A stretch of DNA of 64,000 nucleotides from Nannobrachium achirus (GCA_963921795.1 OY997641.1:76212279-76276278), one strand, 5' to 3'; counted from the stretch's first letter, positions 1-23,049 are shown. Numbers and translations are program-made. Notes: a model not told the origin generated them from the sequence alone.

Positions 1-154
1 CCAAAACCCGAGAAAATTTCATATTATTTAACAGTCATCCAAACCGGCCCAAAAAAAAACCAACAAAAACAACAAAAAAACTAAAAACGGCCCAAAAACG
101 CGCAAAAATCGCGCGCGCGCGATTCGAGAGAGCTCGCCTAGAGCGCCGATTAGA

Positions 155-330
155 CGTGCTACGGCCCTGGTGGGTGGGGTAGGTGAAAGTGGGTAGAGGT
201 GGGTGGAAGTGGGTGGAGATGGGTGGAGTTGGGTGAAATTGGGTGGAGGTTGAGAGAGGGTGGGGGTGGGTGGAGGTGGGTGAAAGTGGGTGGAGGTTGG
301 TGGGGGTGGATGGAGGTGGGTGAAAATGAA
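155..330. repeat. G-rich minisatellite
   Basis: An irregular tandem array of about 12 bases of the type GTGGGTGGAAGT. The plus strand is G-rich with many GGG runs, so quadruplex formation is possible. Next to it (331-460) are repeats of CGGAATGGTGGGGTTTC in both orientations. Confidence 0.8.
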
Positions 331-465
331 ACTGCATATTCGGAATGGTGGTGTTTCTGATTTTCGGAATGGTGGGGTCTTATAGAACAATGGGAAACCC
401 CACCATTCCGAATAATGGAAGTCAATCTTCGGAATGGTGGGGTTTCGGAATGGAGGTGTGTACCC

Positions 466-556
466 AGCGCCCACAGCGTCCCCCTGGAGGGAATTGAACC
501 CAGGACCTTCTAGCTGTGAGGCAACAGCACTAGTACCGACTGCACCACTGTGTCCC
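466..556 (-). mobile_element. tRNA-derived SINE head
   Basis: On the minus strand GTGGTGCAGTCGGTA (A-box like) is followed by GGTCCTGGGTTCAATTCCC (B-box like). The spacing fits a tRNA-related pol III promoter, but the cloverleaf is not intact. Confidence 0.55.
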
Positions 557-589
557 CTACATTTCAACTTTTATGAAAAAAATAAAATA

Positions 590-628
<39 letters not shown>

Positions 629-633
<5 letters not shown>

Positions 634-1857
634 ATTGCGTTAGACCGGAAATTGCCGGATTTGACCGATTTATAATGACAAAGACCGGAAAATATAAACC
701 TCATCGGACATAAGGACCGATTGAAAATGACACGGCAGTTCACCGCAAATCTCTCTCTCTCTCTCTCTCTCTTTCTCAATGTCTCTCTCTCTCTCTCTCT
801 CTCTCCCTCATCACTCTCTCTCACATGCACGTCTGGTTGCACAAACACACACGGGTTAAGTTACACTTTTTCCTGTAAAGAATAACCTGTGTGAAATAAG
901 CTGCATTGGGAGGTGAACGGGAGACACTTTATTGTGAAGGTAAGACAGGAAATGATAGTTGTTGCTGGGTAGGCCTAGTTGTCGGTTTGTTATGTTGTCG
1001 CTATGCTCTCTATGAGCTGCCTTGGTTTTGGAATATGAGCGCGCAGTTTAAGTTATAGTACATGAATGGACAGTCAAAAATAAGTTGTATTATCAGAACT
1101 GTTTAGCCTAAACATTAATTTGCGAATGGGGCGCTGGGGGAGAGAGAAGACAGCAGTCCATTTCAGCGTCATTTTGCAATGCGCACTGTGAACCCATGGG
1201 AATTATTGAAGGCACGCAGGACAACTACAACCCATATAAAACAAACTTTATACACTCGATTGAAGTTCTTTATGAGGAGATGTTATGGAAACTGTACAAG
1301 ATCACCACCAAAGCATTTTCAACCTTCCCAAAGTTGCATAACAGAGATGCAGGATGATCGTGACCACTCGACCATACTAGTGAGTAGTCTATAATTGATT
1401 CCTTTCTGGCCAGATTAATCTATCAACCTATGAAACATTGCGCAGACCCCACTTTCAGACTATTTCTCATTATTCTGTACATTATTATGTGTTGGCCTGA
1501 AATATGATGCAGAACAGAAACAACTTGTTATGAAACCATGCAGTATCTGTGCAAACACACAGCCTGCGTGAGTAGTCCAATATAATTAATTTCCTTATGC
1601 AAGATGATCGATCATCATCAAAACATACAGCTTCGGAAGCTGTATGTTTTTTGTACAGCCTACTACTCCTTTACATTCAATTAGTTCAGTCCCAACTATA
1701 CAGCAGGACTTAAACTGTTGTTATTGGCTATGTTTTTGCACCTGCTTGTCATCCATGCATTAAAATTATTATGTCCGGTATTTTTATCAGATGTCCGATA
1801 AATTTTAATCATGCCGGTCACGGTGACCGGCTGTTAAAAATCCTAGCGCAACCTCTG
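629..1857. mobile_element. hAT-like element, CAGAGATTGCGTTAG termini
   Basis: The left end CAGAGATTGCGTTAGACCGG and right end TCCTAGCGCAACCTCTG are imperfect inverted repeats, flanked by (AT)n on both sides, consistent with an 8-bp duplication in an AT repeat. It is non-coding and carries a (CT)n tract near the left end. It is related to the element at 44417-46088. Confidence 0.65.
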
Positions 1858-1938
1858 ATATATATATATATAATATAACAATAATAACATAATCGTAACA
1901 GCCCTAGTTTTGTGTCCATTCTGGTTCCACTGTTATAT

Positions 1939-2432
1939 TTAAAGGGATCCCTGGCTAATACGACAAATGTGCCTTAATACATTATAATTGTCCTCTATAA
2001 CTACAGTGTAAAATTAAAAATACCTTAAATATTTTATTTCTTAGCTATCTTTCATTCAATAAGGGGAAATCGCAAGTTGATGATGTCATAAAACCATGTG
2101 TGATCTATCCCTATGGAATTTATGGCATGCATAAATGCAAAAAAAAAAACGTAATACTTCCTATGGTTAATATGAGCATCAAATCAATATTTCAAATGTG
2201 TGTGTTCTTTTTTTTCTTTTGCACATGCATGCCATAAATTCCATAGAGATAGATCACAAATGGTTTTATGACATCATCAACTTGCGACAGGCAATTCCCC
2301 TATTGAGTGAAAGATTAGCTATTTCTAGAAGAAATAAAATATTGAAGGTGTTTTAAATTTTACATTGTAGTTATAGACGACAATTATAGTGTACTAAGGC
2401 ATATTTGTTGTATTAGCCAGGAATCCTTTTAA
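1939..2432. mobile_element. foldback MITE flanked by TTAA (piggyBac-like)
   Basis: Arms of about 190 bases are inverted copies (left through GGAATTTATGGCATGCAT, right starting GCATGCCATAAATTCC). The ends read TTAAAGGGATCC and GGAATCCTTTTAA. No ORF. Confidence 0.7.
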
Positions 2433-2690
2433 ACACCCGTAAGGGGCCATTTGGAACCCTGGACCACACTTTAAGACCCACTGGCTTAGCAGAGTTTCCA
2501 GTGAGCCAACATACACAATATCATCACCCTGACTCTGTTTGACCAGAATGGAACAGACTGACCCTTAATTAGTCAAACTAGAAATTCGCGTCCACTCATA
2601 TCTAGAAATCGCACGCTTCGCGTGCTCACATGCACACACGCACAACTGCTCCAAGCCATGTTGCCCACAAAAAGCACTGTTTCTTCATGT

Positions 2691-2694
<4 letters not shown>

Positions 2695-2759
<65 letters not shown>
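2695..2759. repeat. (TG)n microsatellite
   Basis: About 32 units, no nearby gene. Confidence 0.97.
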
Positions 2760-2760
<1 letters not shown>

Positions 2761-3191
2761 GTAATGTCTGCACTACACTGTTCCTGCCACCAGGGGACAC
2801 AGTAGGCCTACTACACTCGTAAGTACACTGCACAGTGGAACTATTTGTAAGTCTGTGTTTCGGCCGGAAGGTTTCTAATGGACTATGATGTAATTCGTAT
2901 GATGTATGATGTAATTCGCGTCATAGCATTAAATTATTGTTTTGTTTAATTGGACATCGTTCAAGTGCAATACGTTCAGGGAAAGCAGCTAATGTAGGGT
3001 GGAAATGCAGCGATGTATGTGTGAAAGGAGGAATCTGTAGAAGCAGTGGTGTGAGAGTCTATCAATGACATGCTTAAACAACACCAGGAGCTGACCTGTC
3101 TATTATAGTAGAAAGATTGGTCAAAACCAAGAGTCACAATGTCACAAAGTTTGGATATGGCTGTTGTGCAAGGAGCCTATTATATTAACCC

Positions 3192-3242
3192 ATTTTAAAA
3201 ATATAGCAGATCTACAAGCTCGTAGATCTGCTATTTTAAAAA
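3192..3242. repeat. AGATCT hairpin, loopless copy
   Basis: Arms meet at AAGCTCG with practically no loop. It is the left bracket of the composite repeat ending at 3520. Confidence 0.88.
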
Positions 3243-3490
3243 TCTTGAACATTTGTGCAAGTCTTTGACTCAATTCTATAAAAGGTTCTAATAAAGGTTT
3301 TTTTGAAAAAAACGCATGTTTCTATGTCAGTGGTGCTCAAGCTTTTTCATGTGAAGGACCCCCAAAATGATATGTATTTGGCCACGGACCCCCATCTCAA
3401 AATATTTAGTTACAGGGACCCCCCAGGAGCTAACTATGAGTTACAAATGTTCGCTTTAAAAACAAAAATGTGCACACATTTTCACGACAC

Positions 3491-3520
3491 TTCAAAAATA
3501 GCAGATCTACAAGTACTTGT
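3491..3520. repeat. AGATCT hairpin, half-site
   Basis: Only the left arm TAGCAGATCTACAAG remains. It is the right bracket of the 3192-3520 composite. Confidence 0.7.
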
Positions 3521-3599
3521 ACTTCTCACCCTGGCTTTGACGCGCGTTATCATTAGCGATAAAAGAGAGGGCAGCTGCAGACCACAGCAGAACAATTAA

Positions 3600-3680
3600 C
3601 TGTTCTGCTGCCCTTGACAGTCCTCACCGTCATTGAAAGGGTTAACACCATGGCACCGTTGACGGTGAGGACTGTCAATC
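3600..3680. repeat. inverted repeat TTGACAGTCCTCACCGTC
   Basis: Left arm at about 3614, complement ending 3679, with a 29-base loop. A smaller palindrome GCAGAACAATTAACTGTTCT lies just before. Confidence 0.75.
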
Positions 3681-4131
3681 TTACTGTATATACAGTAAAG
3701 TTATTATTACTTACTGTACGTCGATCCGCACCCGCCCGCATCGGTAATGTCCGCGATTTGTTTACAACGCACGTCGGGCGTGCACGCGAAGTGAACGTCC
3801 TCCATAGTAAATCCATTGAGAGGCCCATAAAGAGACTTCATTTACTCCAAGAGAGACATTTTGAGCCATTTTGAGCCAGGTCTAATGTAAACAATACACA
3901 CGGCTGGGCGCAGCCATGTTTCTCTTCTGGGCTCACACTGTCATGTGACTAGATGACGTAATCGTTGCCGTCAAGTGATAATCCAAAAAAAACAAAAACA
4001 ACCCCCTTCCGGCCCTTCAAAATAAAAGCGGCGGCCGACGGAGGAAACGGCGCGGCACCAAGGCACCTAGCAACCTTCAGATTAAAAGGCAGTAATTGTG
4101 TTAAGGCTCCCTGATATTATCCTAGATAAAG

Positions 4132-4322
4132 TACTATGTTCTATCCGTCTGTCTTTCAATGTTATATGAGATACTTAAAGTGTGGTTCCTGTGGAAATAA
4201 GCCTCGGCTTTCTAGGATCTCCTTTTAGTTGACCTTGTACCAGTGATTTGTACTGTCATGAAACTGTACTTTTTTCTATTGCAAACTTCTAATAAATTCT
4301 TCAATCAATCAATCAATCAAAA
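4132..4322 (+). mobile_element. 3' end fragment of the (AATC)n-tailed LINE
   Basis: This matches the 3'UTR of the 14258-16880 element (TTCAATGTTATATGAGATAC, then CAAACTTCTAATAAA) and ends in (CAAT)n. It is a severely 5'-truncated copy. Confidence 0.8.
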
Positions 4323-4601
4323 CCTGTACACCACCAAAAAAAAGAAGTTGGAGAGACATAAGTGGGTTCTAGACGGTATGCGGTCACCGCCTCCTAGTAA
4401 TTCATTTTCAATGAGAGGCGGGCGGCTAGTTCGGCCGCGCAGCAAAGTTTAGAGGCGGCGAGGCGAGCGTGAAAATCCCTGCGAGCGCGCTCGTTTGTGC
4501 ATGCGTACGCGGGCGGAGAGAGATGGATTGTGTATCACCACGGCACGGTCCCCGCAGATCCAAGCGGGAGCCCCGGTGGCAACCGCTGCCCGTCTGTAGA
4601 G

Positions 4602-5121
4602 CAGGGGTTCCCAAACTGTTTTGCACCCCGTGAATATTTTTTTTAATCCGAGGCACCCCTACATTATAAATCTCACTCCCAGCACCTTATATTTAGAGCA
4701 TATCGTCCTTGTCGGGTGGAAACCTTGTATGTCCAAAACCGTTCGTTTTGTATTTATCATCTATAAAATGTACTAAACTAGTGAAAACAGCTGATCTACA
4801 AGCACTAGATCGGCTGTTTTCACTAGTTTTGTGCAACAGTCTTGTATGATAAAGCAGGGCTTTGCTTTACCAAAAGACGTACACATTTGAAACATGGAGA
4901 TACGCGGTTTCTGCCCGACAGTGACGATATTTTAGTGATTATGTTGCATAGGAAAACGTTGAGATAATGGCCATTTTGGTTAGAACTGACTGAAAATAAC
5001 TTTGTACTTCAAGTTTAAAATGAAACTAAATATTTTTTCAAGCGTCCAAATAAATTCCAAATATTATCAAATTACCTCGCGGCACCCCAGGGTGCCCCGT
5101 CACCCACTTTGAAAACCCCTG
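4602..5121. mobile_element. hAT-type MITE with perfect 8-bp target duplication
   Basis: CAGGGGTTCCCAAACTGTTT at the left and TTTGAAAACCCCTG at the right are terminal inverted repeats. CTGTAGAG occurs immediately outside both ends (4594-4601, 5122-5129). It contains a hairpin-family copy at 4776-4830. A related copy is at 36359-36865. Confidence 0.88.
4776..4830. repeat. AGATCT hairpin inside the 4602-5121 MITE
   Basis: Variant arms AACTAGTGAAAACAGCTGAT, with outer stem ACTAGT shared with the sister at 36550. Confidence 0.88.
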
Positions 5122-5364
5122 CTGTAGAGCACCATTTCAGCATTTCATACTGCCACTGTGAACCTCTGAATGACGTCACATTGTAGTTTTGTCCCGTGAA
5201 AATCTGCTATCTGCTTGTATATCTGCTATTTTTCAATAGCATAAAATATTGGTTAGACCAGTGGTTCTAAACCTTTTCAGGCCGCGACCCCCAAAAAGAA
5301 TCATATTTTAACTGGGGACCCCCCACCCTGACGAGCACTAAGAGTTGAGGCGTTACATTTTGTG

Positions 5365-5553
5365 TCCACCTGTTTCCGCAAGAATTTACTGTAGCATTAT
5401 CTGCGGGACACTTCCAGTTAACAGCAGGCATACAAGCTCACGTCGCGTCGCAGATGCAACCGTTGTGTGCTTGTAGATCAAACTCGGCTGCGGCGCCGGA
5501 AGCCGCCGCACACCTTCTGCGCAATGCACGAGGGGACGATGGAAAGTTGTGGA
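5365..5553. mobile_element. inserted hairpin-bearing module (copy 1)
   Basis: Bounded by TCCAC and GTGGA, this block interrupts the family seen uninterrupted near 11750. The reverse complement of most of it occurs at 22724-22922 in an unrelated element. It contains a diverged hairpin (5411-5472) and a GC-rich part (CGGCGCCGGAAG). Confidence 0.6.
5411..5472. repeat. AGATCT hairpin, diverged, in the mobile module
   Basis: ACAAGCTCACGTCGCGTCGC with a right arm TGTGCTTGTAGATC. The left arm core is changed to AGGCAT. Confidence 0.65.
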
Positions 5554-5566
5554 TAACTCTGTTCTA

Positions 5567-5612
5567 TTGTGAAAATAGCAGATCTACATGCTCACAAGTG
5601 CTATTTTCACAA
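5567..5612. repeat. AGATCT hairpin, short
   Basis: ATTGTGAAAATAGCAGATCT, then GTGCTATTTTCACAAT. The right inner arm is deleted. Confidence 0.8.
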
Positions 5613-5864
5613 TTTCTGCCTCTAATGTTCGACAGTTTGACGAATGTTTAATTTGTCATTTTAGAGGTATTAAAACTTCCTTAAATTGTCACTTTAGAAA
5701 CGTGCATACACCCTCTATACATTTAAACTTTATGTTGGTTTGTTTACTGTTGAGTGAGAAAACAATGTTTCACATTAAACTAATCATCTGGGGACCCCCC
5801 CCCCCCAAAATAATTTGGGGACCCACAGGTTGAGAACCATTGGGTTAGACGCGTTCCCAGCCTA

Positions 5865-17180
<11,316 letters not shown>

Positions 17181-17577
17181 GTCGATGTGATGTAACGTGA
17201 TGTTTTAACCCCGTTGTCACACCGGAACCACTCCTTTTACAGTCAACAGTCTGCCGAGACTTTCTGCTTCCGGGGTCTTGGTCTTCTGGTTTGTAGTTTC
17301 TTGGTCCATCGCTGACATCTAGCGGCCACATGGAGGCAGCGCACTCATTTTATTCAGTGGCGGAAAAAGCACTCAAATGAGTGACTCAAGTAAAAGTATC
17401 AATACTGCAATGCAGAAATACTCCCTTACAAGTAGAAGTCCGGAATTCCAAATGTACTTGAGTAGAAGTACAAAAGTATTGGTATCAAAATATAGGCTAC
17501 TTAAAGTACTAAAGTATAAAGTAGCCTACTCCTTACGCAGAATGTCCCATTTCACAAGTTATAGAATGTATACAATA

Positions 17578-17657
17578 TTTGAAAATAGCAGATCTACAAG
17601 CTCACAATGTGTTGCATTGCTGCACATTTTGAGCTTGTAGATCAGCTGTTTTCAAAA
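17578..17657. repeat. AGATCT hairpin in hAT MITE 17355-18432
   Basis: Full arms with loop ATGTGTTGCATTGCTGCACAT. The sister MITE has its hairpin at 46936-47015. Confidence 0.88.
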
Positions 17658-17852
17658 GGCCAAACTAGGTTTGAAGAGGTTAATATATGTTTTGTAATAA
17701 TAATAATAATCATTCTACAAAGTAACTAGTAAACTAACATTCAAATAATTGCAGTGAAAGTACAAATACCTCAACATTTTACTTAAGGAGTAACTACTCC
17801 CCCCACGCCCAAATTTTTTTTTTTCTATTGATTGACGCTATGGAGACTTGAG

Positions 17853-17854
<2 letters not shown>

Positions 17855-17895
<41 letters not shown>

Positions 17896-18112
17896 GATTG
17901 ATTGATTGATTGATTGATTGAAGACTTTATTAGAAGTTTGCATAAGAAAAAGGTACAGTTTCATGACGGTACAGTTCACTGGTACAAGGTCAACTAAAAG
18001 GAGATCCTAGGAAAGCACTTGGCTTATTTGTAGGAAACCATTGAAGTATCTCATATAACATTGAATGAGACGGACACAGTAGAACACAGTACTATGCAGT
18101 AGATATAGTAAA
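17855..18112 (-). mobile_element. LINE 3' fragment, (ATTG)n tail, nested in a hAT-like element
   Basis: This is an inverted copy of the same LINE 3'UTR, with the tail at the low-coordinate side. It lies inside the 17355-18432 element. Confidence 0.75.
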
Positions 18113-18432
18113 AAAAATAATAATAATAATAAAAATAAAAGTTCAATAATATGTTTTTGTATGTGTCACATTTCAAAGACAATAATTTGATTAAATAGTA
18201 AATTTACCCCCATTAATTCTGGATAGGGACCCAAATGCATTCAGGTCCCCATAATCGATGGGGTACATTTATTGTAATCAAATTATTGTCTTCATTCAAC
18301 AAAAAACAAAAAATATGATTGAACTCAAGTCTCCATGGCGTGAGTAATCAATAGGGAAAAAAAACATTTTGGGGGTGAACTACTCGTTCAAGTACAGTAT
18401 TATGTAAATGTACTTAGTTACTTACACCACTG

Positions 18433-20273
18433 GTTTTATTGGCATGAAAAAATAGATAAAAACGTATGTTTAAATCCAAACAAAAATACCAGTTGTTTAT
18501 TTATTTTTTTACTCTGGGACCCCACATAATCATTGTAAAATCCTCAATGTTAATTTAACTTTGAGAGTGTACATATGGAACCAAATCCACTTTTTACACT
18601 CTCAGAGTTACAGATTAGGGTCAATTTGGGTCCATGTGTACATTCTCAGAGTTGCAGACCCGTTAGTGTCCATTTGGGCCCATGTGTACACTCTCAGAGT
18701 TACAGACCCATTTGGGTTCCATTTGTAAATTGATTTATTTTTATAAATCAATTTACATCTTGTTATAGCTTTGACTTTAATATGTGTCTATTTTTTTTTT
18801 TTTTTACTGTTGCCTTGTCACCTTCAATTGATAGAACATGTTGGAAATAAGTTTAATAGACTATTTGTTATTCTTAGTAGTGTATAATTTACATTGTTGG
18901 CCTATGTATTTTAATTGCATACATTTTTACCTACCAACCAACAGGGGTGGACTGCAGGGCATCTGGCATACCTGTCGTATGCCCGGTGGGCCGGCTATAA
19001 AAGTGGGCCTCTGGGCCCCCCAAAGAAACAAGGCGCAGAGTGCACATACAGCTCCACCTGTATATGTGGCTGCTGTGATGGTGTGTGACGGTGGAAGCTT
19101 GCTGTGTTTACAGACAGCCCGTGGCTACTCTTGGTGTGGCACACTCTTCACCGCTGAAGGAGCTGGGGGTGTAGTGCGGGCGGTGGCTCAACCTGTAGTG
19201 GGAGAAATATGTGAAAAAGGTGTTCAATTCCGGCAGAAAGCGTGAAAACTTGCGCCTAGAGGTATTTTTGTGCGCTGAATTAAAAAATTTACAGATGCAA
19301 GCACTTTTCCCATGGGATCTGGTGGCTCTAAAATCTTCTTTAAGTAGCATGTGAGGGGTAGCCTAGTTCCAGACCCTGAATCGCTAGCCACACCCCTTTA
19401 ATTTTTTTGTTTCGGCGATTCAGGTCTAGAATCGCTCTCAATGAGGAGGCCTGCCTCGGTTGAAAATCCAAACGGGCGAATCAGCGTCGTGAATCAGCGT
19501 CTTCTGATCAGCGTGGGTGGGGGTTTCCCAGAACTCATGTGTGTTTCCAAGTACACCAGCGCCGCCGCCGTACCGTACCGCACATCGTGTCGCGGTAAAA
19601 TGCGGTAAATTGCGGTAAAATGCGATCGTATCGATCTCGCTATGAAACACCAGTAGCAGGCATGTTATGTTGTGTTTGATTACTAGTTCGTAGTGCTCCT
19701 ATTCTGACTGTTTCTTTGGTTAGCAAGTAGCACTAGCAAGCAACAGGTTAGCCACTAGCCAGCCAGGCACACATAACAACACTATGTCATGTGTTGGTCG
19801 GTGAACCAATCGCTGAACAGTGCCTCATTTTGGCAACGCCCATCCCTGCAAAAGCCGTGGGCGGAACTGACTTCAGACTGAATAATGAAGTGAAACGAAA
19901 TGTCAATTCAGGCTGAGTGTCAGGCTAATGTGAGGGGTCTATCTAGGGGATTTTCATGATTCTGAATCCATTGCAAGGATTTGTTTTGCATGAAAAGCAT
20001 TCCTTGGGCTAGAAATGGACCCCACACAACTATGGTGTAGTATGGTTTAGTGATGAGTCATCACTTTTCACAGTTTTCTAGGGTACCAAACAACCACTGT
20101 GACATCTACTCAGCGCCCCAAGATACAAAAAACGAATTCCAGCGATCAATAAGTATCACAAGATGAAAATCTTCAAAACATTTAATCATGCAGTTATTTC
20201 TTAAACATGGTTGAATAAAACATCCTCGGAGGCTGCTATTCATTTTCCTGTGTATAGCCTATATCTGTTTAGG
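18433..20273. other. intergenic, no gene recognised
   Basis: Contains the 18590-18720 tandem array (CTCAGAGTTACAGACCC) and fragments shared with 49596-50200. The open frame at 18838-19245 shows no recognisable domain. Confidence 0.5.
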
Positions 20274-20320
<47 letters not shown>

Positions 20321-20515
20321 GACTTTATTAGAGTCTGCATAGGAAAGGTACCGTTTCATGGCAGTACACAGAATGACAGAAACATAGTACAGTATTATGC
20401 AGGGGAAAAAAAGAAACACAATGCAAAATAAATGGTATTTGCAATAGAAAGATCAGGGGGAGGTAAGAATAGGCTTTGTTTTCTTTTACCAGTTTCGAAT
20501 AGCAACCGCCTCTAA

Positions 20516-21632
20516 GGCCCCTATTAGACGAAAACAGGCTTCACTGTAAACGTAATGGTTTATAGTCGTTTGTGGGGGGTCATTTAGACGAAAATGGCGT
20601 CTTCGGGGGGTGAAACCGTAACAAAGTGAACCCCCCTCTGAAAGTGGAATAGGTAAAAACGCTTTGTATCTCCCGCTTTCATCTAAATACCGTAAACGCA
20701 GCAAACCACTGAAAATGATAAGATGTGGGACGTCCTAGGGCTGTCCCAGTGGTGTAAACTAAAGTAACTATTAAGTACATTTTTGCTAACGTTAGCCCTA
20801 ATTTATACCGTAGCTATTTGAAAATAGCCGATCTACAAGCTCACAACAACGCGTCGCGGTGCTTGTGAAAATAGCCGATCTACAAGCTCACAGCGCGTCG
20901 CGGTGCGTTGTGAAAATAGCCGACCTACAAGCTCACAAGTTGTGAAAATAGCAAACTGCAAAAATAGCCGACGCTGAAAATAGCGACAGTAGCCTATAAT
21001 GTTTATCATGACTCGATCCAACATCTATAGCTCGTCGTCGTCTGTATGTAATCATCATCATCCCCTCCATAAGCTGCAGTAAAGGCATTGACTCCAGTCC
21101 TCTGTGTTGAAACGAAACGTGAAGTGAACGCCTTTTCTGTATCGTATAATATAGTCCCGAGATGTGTATGGTACATGTGTCTGTTCCGACCGTCTGGAAC
21201 ACACTTTTTAATATAGTTAGCCAGCCAGCCAGTCTGCCTGTGCTGTGTGACGGCAGTGCGTTGTGTTGACTGACTGAGGAGGACTTCTTTGCTGGCTGCT
21301 AGGAAGTAGAACCAGAGCAGTATAATCAGAGAGTGGTGTCACCGCGGGGTCAGAAACAGCGTTGGTCACGTGGTTCATAGTCACTTTACACCTCATAGAC
21401 TTCAATGCATTTTGTGAAGTGAACGGGAGTGACGCAACTCTCCATTCTAGGGCTCTGAGTAGAACGGAACTTGGGCAGTGCGGTCATGGAGACATGCGCC
21501 ACCTAGCGACCTGGCATGCAAATTACCGCGTTTAGGGACAAATTGCGTTTTCATCTAAAGACCACATAAAAAATGAAAACTAAACGGCTCTTAGCCGTTT
21601 ACAGTGAAGCCTGTTTTCGTCTAATAGGGGCC
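20516..21632. mobile_element. PIF/Harbinger-like non-autonomous element with TAA duplication
   Basis: Inverted ends GGCCCCTATTAGACGAAAAC and its complement extend about 37 bases. TAA precedes and follows (20513-20515, 21633-21635). The uninterrupted LINE copies at 52660 and 53950 show the empty site. 1117 bp, no transposase ORF. It carries a cluster of hairpin copies. Confidence 0.88.
20818..20985. repeat. tandem cluster of AGATCT hairpin units
   Basis: AAATAGCCGATCTACAAGCT occurs twice and AAATAGCCGACCTACAAGCT once in direct orientation at about 58-base spacing, each followed by GCGTCGCGGTG-type loop. Two further degenerate AAAATAGC starts follow. Inside the Harbinger-like element. Confidence 0.85.
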
Positions 21633-22388
21633 TAAGTGGCTTTTCAGAGCGATTTTAAAGGAAGTAGGGATTTACTCTCCTTTAAGGCCTTCGGTAGGGC
21701 ATTCCACATTTTAGCGTTATAGCAGGAGAGCCAAATCTGGGTTGGACGTGATCTCTGGTGTTGTAATTGTGAACATCCTTGACGTTTTGTAAGTATTTTG
21801 TCAGGTACATGGGTATCTTAGTGGTGTTGTGTATCTTGTGCAACAGGCCCATTGCAAGATGCTGTTCTCTGTCAGCTACCGTGATCCATGCTTAGAAAGT
21901 TATTAGCGGTAAGGTAAGCCCAAGATGGAAGGTTAAGCAGCAGCCTAATTAGTTTGCTTTGGGCTGTTTGGAGCTTTTTTGTTTGGCCTTTGAGGTGTCA
22001 CGATACCGGCGAAAGCCGAGTGCCAAACAACCCTTGAATGGTAAATTGCTTTTCTACCACCTCTACCATATAAATGAAAGACAACACAGTTGTAACTTGC
22101 AAGGTTATTTAGTTGCAATCATTAATTGTTTCAGTGGGCGGGGTCCGTGAGCCAACTCAAGATTGTTGACTGATTGTTGACTGATCTATTCTTTGATAGT
22201 GTTAGAATAGAATGTAAACAAAGTGTCGGCCTGACAATGGCCAAAATTATTGTTTTATCATTATTTTACGCTTGTTGTGGTCATTTTTTAATTGAAACAC
22301 ATATATGAAGCTTATTCTTTTATAAAATATTTTCGAAACATTTTTATTTTAGCATCCGTTTTTCAAGAAAAAGTTGACTATAGCTCCT

Positions 22389-23049
22389 TTAAAGCTATAC
22401 CGTGTAAGTTGCTCAACTAGTTGTCAGTAGCGGTATAGCAAACCGCGTCGCGTCTGCTTTATTCGTCCGTTTTTCGCCACGGACCGGGCCTTCAGACGCC
22501 CGCGTCCGCCTCGCCCGCCTCGCCACGCATCTCGTGTCCCTCTGCGGACTGGCGTTGGGGAGTTACAGGCTAGACTTCTAGCGTAAACAAAGCTGTTGAA
22601 GCAAGCTATGTGTGTATGATCCGCAATGTGATTGGCCAACGTATACACAACGTATACGGATGATGCAGATGACGTCATTTTGCCGCGAAATCCCGCCCCT
22701 GTCACGGCTAAGTAGAAAACATATCCACGAGTTTCCAACGCCCCATAGTGCATTGCGCAGACGCTGTACCGAGCTTCCGGCGCCACAGCCGAGTGTGATT
22801 TACAAGCTCACAACAGGCTGCATCTGCGACGCGACATGAGCTTGTATGTCTGCTGTTAAACCGGAAGTGTGGTGCAAACAGGTCCAAATAATCTCCAGTA
22901 AACTCCCGCGGAAACAGGTGGATAAAGAAAAGGCTTTTGGGTCTGAAATTAACGGAGTGGGGGTTCTAAAACCTTAGCAATTTAATAGTTAGGACAATTT
23001 TAACTGTTAAGATATGTTTTATAAAAAAAGTTACATAGCATAACTTTAA
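22389..23049. mobile_element. TTAA-flanked MITE (AAGCTATAC family) carrying an extra module
   Basis: Ends TTAAAGCTATACCGTGTAAG and TTACATAGCATAACTTTAA. Same family as 28478-29005 and 45176-45685, but longer because of the 22724-22922 insert. Confidence 0.75.
22724..22922. mobile_element. inserted hairpin-bearing module (copy 2, inverted)
   Basis: Lies inside the TTAA-flanked element 22389-23049. The sister copies at 28478-29005 and 45176-45685 lack it. It shares GTGCATTGCGCAGA, CTTCCGGCGCC and GCATCTGCGACGCGAC with the 5365-5553 block in reverse. Confidence 0.6.

Larger units (their letters stand above)
5259..5842. mobile_element. hAT-type MITE with perfect 8-bp target duplication
   Basis: CAGTGGTTCTAAACC and GGTTGAGAACCATTG termini are flanked by GGTTAGAC on both sides (5251-5258, 5843-5850). 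It carries two hairpin copies, one of them inside an extra 189-bp block (5365-5553) absent from the sister copy at 11690-11990. Confidence 0.88.
17355..18432. mobile_element. hAT-type MITE with nested LINE fragment
   Basis: CAGTGGCGGAAAAAGC and AGTTACTTACACCACTG ends, flanked by ATTTTATT/GTTTTATT (7 of 8). It holds a full hairpin (17578-17657) and a LINE 3' piece. Related copies are 46774-47267 and a truncated one at 13826-14120. Confidence 0.75.
20274..22008 (-). mobile_element. LINE 3' fragment split by a Harbinger-like insertion
   Basis: The (ATTG)n tail at 20274-20318 is followed (minus sense, upstream) by an ORF end ...VAIRNW. The coding C-terminus continues at 21636-22008 after the 20516-21632 insertion. 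The same LINE piece without the insertion is at 52545-53035. Confidence 0.8.
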
